NCBI GenBank assembly: GCA_015063895.1
Contig: SVTG01000001.1
Span: 102,162 to 166,161 of the forward strand
Direction of reading: 5' to 3'
Length of the DNA: 64,000 nucleotides
From: Oscillospiraceae bacterium
Lineage (GTDB): Bacteria; Bacillota; Clostridia; Oscillospirales; CAG-272
Below, piece after piece: positions 19,464 to 29,370 of this stretch. A program made the position numbers and the translations under genes. Below the pieces are notes generated by a model. That model was not told the DNA's origin. It ran no database searches and was given only the letters and a program-made list of their open reading frames with translations. The stretch's first letter is position 1; each line of letters opens with the position of its first letter.

Positions 19464-20242
19464 ATCAGCAAAATCACCGCCTTATCCTTCACAGTTTTTT
19501 CAACGTCAACAATGCCCTTCGGTGTCGCGTTTAATTTAAAATAAGCCAAAAATTCCTCGTTTCCGTCACCCCCGAGAATGGGAGAGGGGGCAAGTCCCAC
19601 GGGCACAAGCCCCACCGCACACGCCGCATCCAGCACACGCGCAACGGCAAAAATGCGATCCTTTTCGTGCCGCACGATGCCCTGCTTATTCAGCGCCCCG
19701 CGCCCCGCCTCAAACTGCGGCTTGATCAGCGACACAAGGGCGCCGCCTTCATTTAGCACCGCGGGGATCTGCGGCAAAATATAGGTCTGCGAAATAAAGG
19801 AAACGTCCATCACGGCAAGATCGACCTTGCCCGTGTCGGTCGCGCTGAGATACCGCGCGTTATATTTTTCAATGTTACGCACGCGCGTGTCCGCTAACAG
19901 CTTTGGGTGCAGCTGCCCGATGCCTGCATCGACCGTAACGGCACTTTTGGCACCGTTTTGAAGCAAGCAATCGGTAAAGCCGCCCGTAGAAGCACCGATA
20001 TCAAGCACGGCAAAACCGCTGGGGTCAATGCAAAAGCAGGAAAGCGCCGCCTCCATCTTCTCGCCGCCACGCCCGACGTATTTTTTCGGGGTAACGGTCA
20101 CCGCGGGATCCCCCGCGATCTCCTTGGCGGGCTTTGTTATCACAGTACCGTTTACAAGGACAAGCCCCTCCTCGATCAGGCGCTTTGCGCCCTCTCGGCT
20201 GTCGGCCAATCCATGGGATACCAAATAAAGATCGAGTCGCAT
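19460..20242 (-). CDS. tlyA: TlyA-family rRNA methyltransferase (S4 + FtsJ domains)
   Basis: MRLDLYLVSHGLADSREGAKRLIEEGLVLVNG; VLDIGASTGGFTDCLLQNGA. Confidence 0.92.
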   Translation of the reverse strand: MRLDLYLVSHGLADSREGAKRLIEEGLVLVNGTVITKPAKEIAGDPAVTVTPKKYVGRGGEKMEAALSCFCIDPSGFAVLDIGASTGGFTDCLLQNGAKSAVTVDAGIGQLHPKLLADTRVRNIEKYNARYLSATDTGKVDLAVMDVSFISQTYILPQIPAVLNEGGALVSLIKPQFEAGRGALNKQGIVRHEKDRIFAVARVLDAACAVGLVPVGLAPSPILGGDGNEEFLAYFKLNATPKGIVDVEKTVKDKAVILLI

Positions 20243-20245
20243 CTC

Positions 20246-20752
20246 TTACGCCGCGGGAAAAATGATGGGAAACAGGAACCCTTGGCAGAAAAACGCCATG
20301 GCAACGCCAAGCAGCGCGCCAAACAGCACCTGCAAGGGGGTGTGACCCAATAATTCGGAGAGCATATCAAAATCAAAGGTCGTGCGCTTTTTATTCAGCT
20401 CTCTTGTGACCTGATTGATCACCGCCGCCTGCTTACCCGACTCACGGCGCACGCCTGCGGCATCACGCATTACGACCACGGCCAACACGCCCGAGATCGC
20501 AAACAAGGGACTGTTAAAGCCATAAAGGATACCGCACGAAAAGCAGGTGGCGCAAACCGCCGCCGAGTGCGAGCTCGGCATACCGCCGCTGCCTAACAAA
20601 AAGCGCAGTAAGGAAAGCCCGTCGCGATGCTTGGGACTGGTAAAAATTTTCAAGATCTGTGCCATCAGCCACGCAAACACAGCGCAGATGAGCACACGGT
20701 TGGTAAACAGATCTATGATACTGCTCTTTAATTCAAACACATCAAAATTCAT
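20246..20752 (-). CDS. Divergent PAP2 family protein
   Basis: LLGSGGMPSSHSAAVCATCFSCGILYGFNSPLFAI and VMRDAAGVRRESGKQA motifs. Confidence 0.88.
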   Translation of the reverse strand: MNFDVFELKSSIIDLFTNRVLICAVFAWLMAQILKIFTSPKHRDGLSLLRFLLGSGGMPSSHSAAVCATCFSCGILYGFNSPLFAISGVLAVVVMRDAAGVRRESGKQAAVINQVTRELNKKRTTFDFDMLSELLGHTPLQVLFGALLGVAMAFFCQGFLFPIIFPAA

Positions 20753-20758
20753 AGCTTA

Positions 20759-21643
20759 TCAACACTTTCTAAGAATCAGATAATCAGCAAGCTCCAGTAA
20801 AACGTCAGTACCCTCAATAGATGCAATAGCCGTCTTTGCCTCCTCGGTCACGCGGCGCGCCAGCGCCAGCGCCTCGGTGGGCGTATAGTAGGTGATAAAG
20901 GTCGTTTTGGCAACGTCAGAGCCCACGCTCTTGCCTGCGGTTTCGGTATCCGCCGTCACGTCAAGCACGTCGTCAACGATCTGAAAGGCAAGCCCAATGC
21001 CTGCCGCATAGTTCCGAATGGCAGCCACGCGCGCATCGTCGGGCGCAAGACCTGCGGCCACGGCACCGAGCACAGCAGATGCCACGATCAGAGCACCCGT
21101 TTTATTTTCGTGCAGCTTTCGCAAAAGCACAAGCGGCAGCTTTTTCGTCTCTCCCGTAAGATCCATGATCTGACCGCCGATCATGCCGCACGAGCCCGCG
21201 GCGCGCGCGAGCACTGCCACTGCATGACGCACGGCTGTCGCATCCAGCGCCTGTGTGCCCGACAGCACGTCAAAGGCGTCCGTCAGAAGCGCGTCGCCTG
21301 CGAGAAGCGCCGTTGCCTCACCGAAGGCCTTGTGGCAGGTGGGGCGTCCGCGACGCAGATCGTCGTTATCCATACAGGGCAGATCGTCGTGAATAAGGGA
21401 GTAGGTGTGCACCATCTCTACCGCCATCGCACACGGCAACGCCGCCGCATCTGTGCCGCCGAACAAGCGACAGCATTCCAGCACGAGCGTGGGGCGAATG
21501 CGCTTGGCGCGCGGTGCCAGCAGGCTGTAAGCGGCGGCATTTTGTACAGGGGCAAAATCGGGGTCGGTCTTGGCCGTATACCCCTTGAGCGCCTGCTCTA
21601 CCATTGCCGCATTTTCTCCAAGTCGTTTTACAATATCGATCAT
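20759..21643 (-). CDS. ispA: Polyprenyl (farnesyl) diphosphate synthase
   Basis: HDDLPCMDNDDLRRGRPTCHKAFGE (first Asp-rich motif), FQIVDDVLDVT (second). Confidence 0.93.
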   Translation of the reverse strand: MIDIVKRLGENAAMVEQALKGYTAKTDPDFAPVQNAAAYSLLAPRAKRIRPTLVLECCRLFGGTDAAALPCAMAVEMVHTYSLIHDDLPCMDNDDLRRGRPTCHKAFGEATALLAGDALLTDAFDVLSGTQALDATAVRHAVAVLARAAGSCGMIGGQIMDLTGETKKLPLVLLRKLHENKTGALIVASAVLGAVAAGLAPDDARVAAIRNYAAGIGLAFQIVDDVLDVTADTETAGKSVGSDVAKTTFITYYTPTEALALARRVTEEAKTAIASIEGTDVLLELADYLILRKC

Positions 21644-21644
21644 A

Positions 21645-21878
21645 TCATTCACCAAAAGGCTCGGTCACAAAGCCGTTATCGGTCCTGCGTACCGCCTCAA
21701 TACGCTGCTCAGCCTCATCAAGACAGGCCGTGCAAAAGCGGATCAGCTTCATACCCTCTTCATAATACCGCAACGCCTCATCAAGCGGCACGTTGCCTGC
21801 CTCCAGCTTCTCAACGACCGCCGTGAGGTTTTTCATAGCCTGTTCAAATTTCAATTCTTCGTTCGCCATATCAATCAC
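21645..21878 (-). CDS. xseB: Exodeoxyribonuclease VII small subunit
   Basis: KFEQAMKNLTAVVEKLEAGNVPLDEALRYYEEGMKLI; adjacent to xseA. Confidence 0.95.
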   Translation of the reverse strand: MIDMANEELKFEQAMKNLTAVVEKLEAGNVPLDEALRYYEEGMKLIRFCTACLDEAEQRIEAVRRTDNGFVTEPFGE

Positions 21879-23079
21879 CTTTCGCGAGTTCAGTTACGGT
21901 GGCCATTGCCACACCGTCACGCAGGCGCACGTGCAGTCGGTCGCCAACCGACAGCCCCGACACCGAGCAAACTGCCTTTCCCTGCCCGTCAAACACGGCA
22001 GCATAGCCGCGTGCAAGCACCGAGAGGGGCGATAGCGTCTGCATTTTACCGCACAGGGCGGCAAAGCTGTTTTTCTGCTTCAGAAATAACATATCAAGCG
22101 CTGCTTCCTGCTTTTGGGTAAGGTAGGAAAGCTCCATACGCTTGTCCGCTACGTAATTTTGCGGATTTTGCATCGGGCGCGCGGCGGCCAGGTCCTTCAC
22201 GGCCGTGCGCAGCGCGGCGATCTTTCCCTCTATTGCGCCCTCCAGCGTATGCGCCGCACCAAGCAGCTGCTGACGCAGCTCGGTCTTATCGGGCACCGCC
22301 AGCTCCGCCGCGGCGGAGGGGGTGGGGGCACGCAGATCCGCGACAAGATCGCACAGTGTAAAATCGGTTTCATGACCGACTGCGGAAATCACGGGAATAC
22401 GTGAGGCTGCCACGGTGCGCGCCAGCGCTTCGTCATTGAATGCCCACAGATCCTCAGCGGATCCGCCACCGCGACCGATGATCATGACGTCAACGGGCAG
22501 CTGATCGTTGAAAAAGCGCACGCCGCCAACCAGGCTTTCGGGTGCTGAGCGCCCTTGCACCAGCGCGGGATACAGCACCACACGCGCCAAGGGAAAGCGC
22601 CGCCCTAAGATATCGATCATATCACGTACGGCAGCGCCTGTGGGTGAGGTGACAAGACCGATCGTCTGCGGTGCCCTCGGCAGGGGCTTTTTACGCGCCT
22701 CATCGAACAGCCCCTCAGCCGCCAGCTGACGCTTCAGCTGCTCAAGGGCAAGATACAGGGCGCCAAGGCCGTCGGGCTGCATCAGATTGACGTAGATCTG
22801 GTATTGCCCGTCGCGCGGAAAAACCGAAACGCGGCCCGTCAGGATCACCTTCATGCCGTTTTCGGGTCTGAAATTCACGTATTGCGCGGCAGAACGGAAC
22901 ATAACGGCACGCAAAGTGCCCGTTTCGTCCTTGAGAGAAAAGTAAAAATGCCCTGATTTATGGTGGGTAAAGTTGGCGATCTCCCCTCTGACCGAAAGGT
23001 TGGCCAAAAAGGGATTCGCATCCATCGTCATGCGCAGGTATTCATTCAGTTGTGTGACTGTCAAAAGCTCTGCTGACAT
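21871..23079 (-). CDS. xseA: Exodeoxyribonuclease VII large subunit
   Basis: LTVTQLNEYLRMTMDANPFLANLSVRGEIANFTHHKSGHFYFSLKDE. Confidence 0.96.
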   Translation of the reverse strand: MSAELLTVTQLNEYLRMTMDANPFLANLSVRGEIANFTHHKSGHFYFSLKDETGTLRAVMFRSAAQYVNFRPENGMKVILTGRVSVFPRDGQYQIYVNLMQPDGLGALYLALEQLKRQLAAEGLFDEARKKPLPRAPQTIGLVTSPTGAAVRDMIDILGRRFPLARVVLYPALVQGRSAPESLVGGVRFFNDQLPVDVMIIGRGGGSAEDLWAFNDEALARTVAASRIPVISAVGHETDFTLCDLVADLRAPTPSAAAELAVPDKTELRQQLLGAAHTLEGAIEGKIAALRTAVKDLAAARPMQNPQNYVADKRMELSYLTQKQEAALDMLFLKQKNSFAALCGKMQTLSPLSVLARGYAAVFDGQGKAVCSVSGLSVGDRLHVRLRDGVAMATVTELAKGD

Positions 23080-23094
23080 GACGCGATCTCCTTT

Positions 23095-24060
23095 TTAATC
23101 GTTTTGTGTTGCGAGCGCACGCGCGCGACAGATCAGCGCAACGCCTGCGGCGTTATCGGCGGAAAACGCAGGCTCGGCAAAATAGATCTCACCGCCGAGT
23201 GCCCTTATCAATTCCCTTGCCATGATGCGGTTGCTCATCACGCCCCCCGAAAACAGGAGCGGCAGGTCTGGCGTGCGTGCGCGCATGTGTGAAGCAAGCG
23301 CCGATAGCGTGCGCGCAATAAAATCAAGCACAAAGGCCGCCACCAGAGGCTTATCTTCGGTTTCGCGGTATAGCCTTAAGGCCATATTTTCAAGCCCCGA
23401 CAAATGACACGCGCCACCCTCAACGGCAAGGCGCGGCCTTGGTATTTTCTTAGTATTCTGCCCTGCCAGCACCTCAAGATGCGGTCCGCAGGGAAAAGGC
23501 AGCCCCAGCGCGACACCCACGCGGTCGACCGCTTGCCCCGCATGCAGATCAACGCTGCCGCCAACGGGTGTAATGGCAAGCTCGGCGCCGTTTAGCGTCA
23601 CCTCAAGCATATCCGTGGTACCGCCCGATACGTGAAAGGCGCCGAAGCAGCGCCCCTGCAAGGGAGAAAGTGCCCCTGAGGAATACAGCGCCGCCATCAG
23701 GTGCCCCGCCTGGTGTGAGCAGGTAAAGATCGGCAGGGCCCCGGAAGCCGCCAGCGCATGCGCCGCCACGCCCCCCGATAAAAAGCAAGGCATATAGGAA
23801 TCCGCCTCGTCGCGCGGTGCGCGGGAATAGCAGACGGCCACGGGAGTCAGTCCTTTGATCGCTGTGCCGAGCCTGTCCATGAGCTGCGGCAGATTTTTCA
23901 CGTGTGCAAACACTGCCTCACTTTGCCGAAGCCCACGCTCCCCCGCCTTGACGGGTAAGGGTGCCTTAAGGTTTGCCAGCACCTCTCCCCCGTCGCTGAC
24001 CGCAGCCACCGAGGTCGTGTAATTGCTGGTATCAATGCCAATATAGCAGGCGTTATGCAT
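23095..24060 (-). CDS. Kae1/TsaD-like protein (peptidase M22 family paralog)
   Basis: CYIGIDTSNYTTSVAAVSDGGEVLANLKAPLPVK; HQAGH metal-site motif; FSGGVMSN. Confidence 0.75.
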   Translation of the reverse strand: MHNACYIGIDTSNYTTSVAAVSDGGEVLANLKAPLPVKAGERGLRQSEAVFAHVKNLPQLMDRLGTAIKGLTPVAVCYSRAPRDEADSYMPCFLSGGVAAHALAASGALPIFTCSHQAGHLMAALYSSGALSPLQGRCFGAFHVSGGTTDMLEVTLNGAELAITPVGGSVDLHAGQAVDRVGVALGLPFPCGPHLEVLAGQNTKKIPRPRLAVEGGACHLSGLENMALRLYRETEDKPLVAAFVLDFIARTLSALASHMRARTPDLPLLFSGGVMSNRIMARELIRALGGEIYFAEPAFSADNAAGVALICRARALATQND

Positions 24061-24472
24061 TTGCGGCACCAAGCAGCTCGTCCTTAATGCTGTTTAATAC
24101 GCCGTTGACAAAGGCGCGTGCGCTTTCCTCGTCAAACTTCTTGCAAAGCTCTACTGCCTCGTTGATCGCCACGTGATGCGGCACGTCGTCAACGTAGCGC
24201 ATTTCATAAATAGCCAAACGCAGAATGGAGCGTGATACACGCGAGATGCGCGTGACCTTCCAGCCCTTCGCGTGCTTGTTGATCAGCTCATCAAGCTCGC
24301 CTTGGTGCTCACAGACACCAAAATAGACGGTCTTGATATAAGCATCTTCCTCAATTTCACGGTTTTCGGTCGAAAGCGCGAAAATATCGGCTCTTTCTTC
24401 ATTTTTCTTAAATTCGGTTTCAAAAAGCAATTCAAATGCAGCCTCACGGGCCATACGTCTGTTCATAGCCAT
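24053..24472 (-). CDS. nusB: Transcription antitermination factor NusB
   Basis: MNRRMAREAAFELLFETEF...ILRLAIYEMRYVDDVPHHVAINEAVELCKKFDEESARAFVNGVL. Confidence 0.94.
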   Translation of the reverse strand: MAMNRRMAREAAFELLFETEFKKNEERADIFALSTENREIEEDAYIKTVYFGVCEHQGELDELINKHAKGWKVTRISRVSRSILRLAIYEMRYVDDVPHHVAINEAVELCKKFDEESARAFVNGVLNSIKDELLGAANA

Positions 24473-24588
24473 ATCAGAGTTCCTTTTCTTGATTACAAAT
24501 GCAAATAATAATATAGTTCTTTAATATTATATATCTCTCATCGGTCAAAGTCAAGAGAAATTGATGAATATTTGTATAAAAATGCACA

Positions 24589-24621
24589 AAAAGCGGAGAA
24601 CGCGTGGCGTTCTCCGCTTTT
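24589..24621 (-). terminator. Terminator downstream of rubredoxin
   Basis: AAAAGCGGAGAACGC-gt-GGCGTTCTCCGCTTTT hairpin. Confidence 0.75.
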
Positions 24622-24639
24622 GAAATCTAACAAATGGCG

Positions 24640-24816
24640 TTATTCGTCGCTATCGGCACCGATTTTTTCAAAATCCTCCTTGGACGCGCCGCAAAGCGGG
24701 CAAACGTAATCCTCGGGCAGATCCTCGAAATCAGTTCCCTCGGCGATGCCGTTTTCGGGCTCGCCGGCACGGGGGTCATACTCATAACCGCACAGTGCAC
24801 ATACGTAGGTTGCCAT
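24640..24816 (-). CDS. Rubredoxin
   Basis: Manual translation (not in ORF track): [58 protein letters not shown]; two CxxCG motifs; RBS GGAGGA upstream. Confidence 0.96.
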   Translation of the reverse strand: MATYVCALCGYEYDPRAGEPENGIAEGTDFEDLPEDYVCPLCGASKEDFEKIGADSDE

Positions 24817-24937
24817 AAAAAATCCTCCTCCATTTTCAAAGGTTGGTACTATATATGATAATCACACACTAAGCCCTTGTCAATACCATTTTTGAGCATT
24901 TTTTTATTTTTGGCAATATATACAAAAAATCAACGGA

Positions 24938-25573
24938 TCATTCCTGCTCGGCGCGCGAGAGATAGATCTTGGCAATGTCAGCGATCATTTGTGCCGAGCC
25001 CTCTACGCCAAGGAGCGTGCTGTCAATGGAAAGATGATAATTATCAAACTTGCCCCATTTTTTGCCCGTATAAAAATTATAGTAGTTCACACGGCGCTTA
25101 TCGGTCTTGGCGATCATCGCCGCAGCCTCGTCACGGCTGACGTGATACTCCCCTGCAATACGGGAGATGCGCTCCTCCTTATCGGCATACACAAACACGC
25201 TGATGCGGTTGGGGTGGTTGCGCAGCACGTAGTCGGCACACCGACCGATGAAAATGCAATTCTCCTCCTCAGCAGCGCTTCTGATGATCTCGGTCTGCGT
25301 GATAAAGAGCTGATCGTTGATCGGCACGTCAACACCAATACTACGGGCACCGTACATGGAGGAGCCGATGGCCAGCGTGTAAAGCAGGCTGTTGGTCGCC
25401 TTTTCGTCCACACGGCGCAACGCGTCCGGATTGATGCCGTTTTTTTGTGCAGCCATAAACAAGAGCTCCTTGTCGTAAACGCGGAAGCCGAGTAATTCAC
25501 CAAGGCGCACGCCGATCTCTCTGCCGCCGCTGCCGTACTGTCTGCCGATCGTAATAGCCAATTTACCTGCCAT
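24938..25573 (-). CDS. Cytidylate kinase-like family protein
   Basis: LAITIGRQYGSGGREIGVRLGELLGFRVYDKELL; FIGRCADYVL. Confidence 0.85.
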   Translation of the reverse strand: MAGKLAITIGRQYGSGGREIGVRLGELLGFRVYDKELLFMAAQKNGINPDALRRVDEKATNSLLYTLAIGSSMYGARSIGVDVPINDQLFITQTEIIRSAAEEENCIFIGRCADYVLRNHPNRISVFVYADKEERISRIAGEYHVSRDEAAAMIAKTDKRRVNYYNFYTGKKWGKFDNYHLSIDSTLLGVEGSAQMIADIAKIYLSRAEQE

Positions 25574-25695
25574 GATCTTTTCCTCCTTGTAAAAAAGGGT
25601 TTACAGCTTTATTGTAGCACATTTTTTTTGCTTTGTAAAGAGGATATGTGTGCTATTGAGAAGAAAGTACGAATAGATTTTTTTGAGGTGAAAAA

Positions 25696-27255
25696 ATGAA
25701 AACAAAGCAACAGTATCTTTATAACGCCCTACTGGCCGCGGCCGTCACGCTCCTGATGCGCACGGTCAGCGTGGCCTTCAACGTTTATATATCGGGGCGC
25801 GTCGGTGCCGAGGCAATGGGACTTTTATCACTGGTCGGCGGTGTTTACAGCTTTGCGGTAACCCTGGCAACCTCAGGCATACACCTGGCAACCGTACGCA
25901 CACTCTCCGAGCGTTTGCAGCGCTCCGGTGGCAGGGAGAATCGCAAATGCTTGCAGGCCTGCCTTTCTTACGCTGCCTTTTTCGGCTCTCTTGCCACAGT
26001 CCTGCTCTTTTTGCTTGCCAAACCGATCGGGCTTCTCGTGCTCAAGGACACGCGCACGGTAAAGGCGCTCACCATGCTTTCCTTCACACTCCTGCCGATC
26101 GCCGTGAGCGCTGTCTTTAACGGTTATTTTACAGCCGTACGCCGCGCCTACAAGAATGCCATAGCACAGATCAGCGAGCAGGCGGTAAAGATCACGTTTA
26201 CCTCGTATCTTCTGACGGCGGTAGCGCCGAAAAGCACCGAGGGCGGGCTCATTGCCATATTGATGGGCGGCGCCGTGGCCGAGGCGCTGACGCTTGCTCT
26301 GAACCTCGTGCTTTTTCTGCTTGATAAGCGCCGTTACAAGGGCGTTACGCAGCAAAAAAACACGGCGCCTGTGCGTGTGGCAGCGGTGGCACTCCCTGTT
26401 GCCATCAGTGCATATATGCGGTCTGGTTTACTAACAATAGAACATATTTTAATCCCAAGAGGACTTTCAGCCTATGGAGCAGGCAGCGCCGCGGCGCTCG
26501 CCGCCTACGGCACGCTGCAAGGCATGGCCCTGCCCGTGATCCTATATCCCGCCGCCATTCTATCCTCCTTTTCGGCACTTCTGATCCCCGAGATCACCGA
26601 GCAGCAGAGTGCCAATAACCGCCATGAAATACGCTATATCGCCGGTCGCGCTTATCAGATCTCTCTGCTCTTTTCCATTGGCACCGCGGCCGTCATGCTC
26701 TTTCTCTCGCGCGAGCTCGGTACGGTGCTTTACAAAAACACACAGGTCGGTTACTTCATCAAATGCCTCGCGCCCCTGATCCCCATTATGTATCTTGACA
26801 CCGCCACCGACGCCCTGCTGAAGGGACTGGGTGAGCAGGTCTATTCCATGAACGTCAATATTGCCGATGCCCTGCTTTCGGTCGTTTTGGTCTTCTTCTT
26901 AGTGCCGCGTATCGGTATTCACGGCTATATCGTCACGATCTACGTGACCGAGATCTTTAACGCGGCGCTGAGCATCGTGCGTCTTTTGCGCGTGAGCAGC
27001 TTTCGCCCGCGTCCCGTGCGCTTGCTGCTCTTTCCCTTGCTTTCCGCCCTCGGTGCCGCAGCGCTTGCCAATATCCTCTTTCATTATATAATGGTGCCGC
27101 AAAACGGCGGCGGACTGACGGTACACGTAGGGAGCTTCCTGATCCTTTACGCCACACTTCTGATCCTGACGGGTACGTTGCCACGGCAAGACCTAAAATG
27201 GCTCAAAAATTTGTTTTTTTGCAAGAGGGAGCCTTCGTGTGTGGAAAAAAGCTGA
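25696..27255 (+). CDS. Polysaccharide biosynthesis / SpoVB-like MATE-type flippase
   Basis: 519 aa polytopic; N-terminal LLMRTVSVAFNVYISGRVGAEAMGLLSLVGGVYSFAVTLATSGI as in SpoVB family. Confidence 0.8.
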   Translation: MKTKQQYLYNALLAAAVTLLMRTVSVAFNVYISGRVGAEAMGLLSLVGGVYSFAVTLATSGIHLATVRTLSERLQRSGGRENRKCLQACLSYAAFFGSLATVLLFLLAKPIGLLVLKDTRTVKALTMLSFTLLPIAVSAVFNGYFTAVRRAYKNAIAQISEQAVKITFTSYLLTAVAPKSTEGGLIAILMGGAVAEALTLALNLVLFLLDKRRYKGVTQQKNTAPVRVAAVALPVAISAYMRSGLLTIEHILIPRGLSAYGAGSAAALAAYGTLQGMALPVILYPAAILSSFSALLIPEITEQQSANNRHEIRYIAGRAYQISLLFSIGTAAVMLFLSRELGTVLYKNTQVGYFIKCLAPLIPIMYLDTATDALLKGLGEQVYSMNVNIADALLSVVLVFFLVPRIGIHGYIVTIYVTEIFNAALSIVRLLRVSSFRPRPVRLLLFPLLSALGAAALANILFHYIMVPQNGGGLTVHVGSFLILYATLLILTGTLPRQDLKWLKNLFFCKREPSCVEKS

Positions 27256-27376
27256 ATTTTCACCCATTTTTGCAAGTTTTACTTTCAAATCTTGCAAAAA
27301 TTTCTCCCTGAAATTGCCAAAAAACCTTATAAGGGATTTTTAATTGTTAACATTTTGTAACCTTTGAAAGTTTTAG

Positions 27377-27405
27377 TTGCAAATTGTGCAAAAATATAGT
27401 AAAAT
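27377..27405 (+). promoter_or_regulatory. SigA-type promoter for pckG
   Basis: TTGCAA - 17 nt - TAAAAT. Confidence 0.55.
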
Positions 27406-27458
27406 GGGAATTGTAGATTTGACTGCTACACAGTCCAAAATTTAGGAGGAGAAACACT

Positions 27459-29255
27459 ATGAAACATTTGACCACCAACAAGCATGTTGTGTCGTGGATC
27501 GAAGAAATGGCCGCTATGACCCAACCCGACAAAATCGTTTGGATCGACGGCACCGAGGAGCAGGCTGAGGCTCTGCGCGCCGAGGCTTGTGCTACCGGCG
27601 AGATGATCAAGCTCAACCAGGAAAAGCTTCCCAACTGCTACCTGCACCGCACCGCCGTGAACGATGTTGCGCGTGTTGAGGGCAGAACCTATATCTGCAC
27701 CGAGAAGAAAGAAGATGCAGGCAACATTAACAACTGGATGGCTCCCGCCGAGATGAAGGCTAAGCTCTTCAAGCTCTACACCGGCGCCATGAAGGGCCGC
27801 ACCATGTACGTTATCCCCTACTCCATGGGCGTTGTCGGCTCCGACTTTGCAAAATACGGCATTGAGCTGACCGACTCGATCTACGTTGTACTGAACATGC
27901 TCATCATGACGCGTGTCGGCACCAACGTGCTTGAGGCACTTGGCGACAGCGCAGACTATATCAAGGGTCTGCACGCTAAGGCTGATATCGACGAGGAGAA
28001 CCGCTATATCACCCACTTCCCCGAAACCAACGAGATCATGTCTGTAAACTCCGGTTACGGCGGAAACGTTCTGCTTGGTAAAAAGTGCTTCGCACTTCGT
28101 ATCGCTTCTTACCTCGGCCGCAAAGAGGGCTGGATGGCTGAGCACATGCTCATCCTCGGCGTGAAATACCCCAACGGCGAGAAGAAGTATATCACCGCAG
28201 CATTCCCCTCCGCTTGCGGTAAGACCAACCTTGCCATGCTCATTCCCCCCAAGGCTCTCAAGGCTGAGGGTTATGAGGTTGAGTGCGTAGGTGACGACAT
28301 TGCTTGGCTGCGTGTCAACAAGGAAGACGGCAAGCTTTACGCCGTTAACCCCGAGAACGGCTTCTTCGGCGTTGCTCCCGGCACCAACGAGAAGTCCAAC
28401 CCCAACGCACTTCACACCTGCCTGCGCGACACCATCTTCACCAACGTTGTGCACGACACCAAGAACAACACCGTTTGGTGGGAGGGCCTTGACAACAATC
28501 CTCCCCAGCCCGGCGATGCCATCGACTGGAAGGGCAATCCTTGGGACTGCACCAAGTATGACAAGAAGGATAAGTCCACCTGCGGCGCACACCCCAACTC
28601 CCGCTTCACCGCTCTTGCTAAGAACTGCCCCTGCATTTCTCCTGAGTTTGACAGCCTGAAGGGTGTTCCGGTATCCGCTATCGTATTCGGCGGCCGCCGC
28701 GCAAAGACCGCTCCCCTGGTTTACCAGTCCTTCAACTGGCAGCACGGTGCCTTCGTTGGCTCCATCATGGCCTCCGAGACCACCGCAGCCGCTGCAGGTG
28801 CCGTTGGCGTAGTTCGCCGCGACCCCATGGCTATGCGTCCCTTCGTTGGCTACAACATGGGTGACTACTGGCAGCACTGGCTCGATATGGGCAAGGTCAT
28901 CCCGAACGCTCCCAAGATCTTCCACGTGAACTGGTTCCGCACCGACGACGAGGGTCACTTCATCTGGCCCGGCTTCGGTGACAACCTCCGCGTTCTTCTT
29001 TGGATCCTTGCTCGCTGCGAGGATAAGGTTGACGCCATCGAGACTGCCATCGGCTACGTTCCGAAGGCTGAGGACATCAACATTGAGGGTCTTGAGGACG
29101 TAACCATTGATACGATCCGCGACCTGCTTACCGTTGACACCGCCTCCTGGAAGGCTGACGTTGCTAACATTAAGGAGTTCTACGCACAGGTAGGCGACGC
29201 TGTTCCCGCTACCATGTACGAGGAGCTTGCTGCTCTTGAGGCACGTCTTGGCTAA
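27459..29255 (+). CDS. pckG: Phosphoenolpyruvate carboxykinase (GTP)
   Basis: AAFPSACGKTNLAMLIPP, GDDIAWL, MRPFVGYNMGDYWQHWL; RBS GGAGGAG. Confidence 0.96.
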   Translation: MKHLTTNKHVVSWIEEMAAMTQPDKIVWIDGTEEQAEALRAEACATGEMIKLNQEKLPNCYLHRTAVNDVARVEGRTYICTEKKEDAGNINNWMAPAEMKAKLFKLYTGAMKGRTMYVIPYSMGVVGSDFAKYGIELTDSIYVVLNMLIMTRVGTNVLEALGDSADYIKGLHAKADIDEENRYITHFPETNEIMSVNSGYGGNVLLGKKCFALRIASYLGRKEGWMAEHMLILGVKYPNGEKKYITAAFPSACGKTNLAMLIPPKALKAEGYEVECVGDDIAWLRVNKEDGKLYAVNPENGFFGVAPGTNEKSNPNALHTCLRDTIFTNVVHDTKNNTVWWEGLDNNPPQPGDAIDWKGNPWDCTKYDKKDKSTCGAHPNSRFTALAKNCPCISPEFDSLKGVPVSAIVFGGRRAKTAPLVYQSFNWQHGAFVGSIMASETTAAAAGAVGVVRRDPMAMRPFVGYNMGDYWQHWLDMGKVIPNAPKIFHVNWFRTDDEGHFIWPGFGDNLRVLLWILARCEDKVDAIETAIGYVPKAEDINIEGLEDVTIDTIRDLLTVDTASWKADVANIKEFYAQVGDAVPATMYEELAALEARLG

Positions 29256-29287
29256 TTAACGCAAACGCGTAAATACCAATCCATCAC

Positions 29288-29317
29288 AACGCCCCCACGG
29301 CATGCCGTGGGGGCGTT
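29288..29317. terminator. Perfect 30-nt palindrome, probable bidirectional terminator
   Basis: AACGCCCCCACGGCATGCCGTGGGGGCGTT. Confidence 0.7.
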
Positions 29318-29333
29318 CCTTTTAAAAGCAAAG

Positions 29334-29370
29334 GCCACGGCGGTGATCCTCACCGCCGTGGCTTTTTTGT
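29334..29370 (+). terminator. Rho-independent terminator of pckG
   Basis: GCCACGGCGGTG-atcct-CACCGCCGTGGC followed by TTTTTTGTTT. Confidence 0.88.

Noticed and set aside
24627-24839. 70-aa - strand ORF in the track
   Set aside because: Out of frame with the clear rubredoxin reading frame at 24640-24816.
27426-28958. 510-aa - strand ORF antisense to pckG
   Set aside because: Shadow ORF of a highly conserved, strongly coding gene; His/Val-rich translation without recognisable domain.
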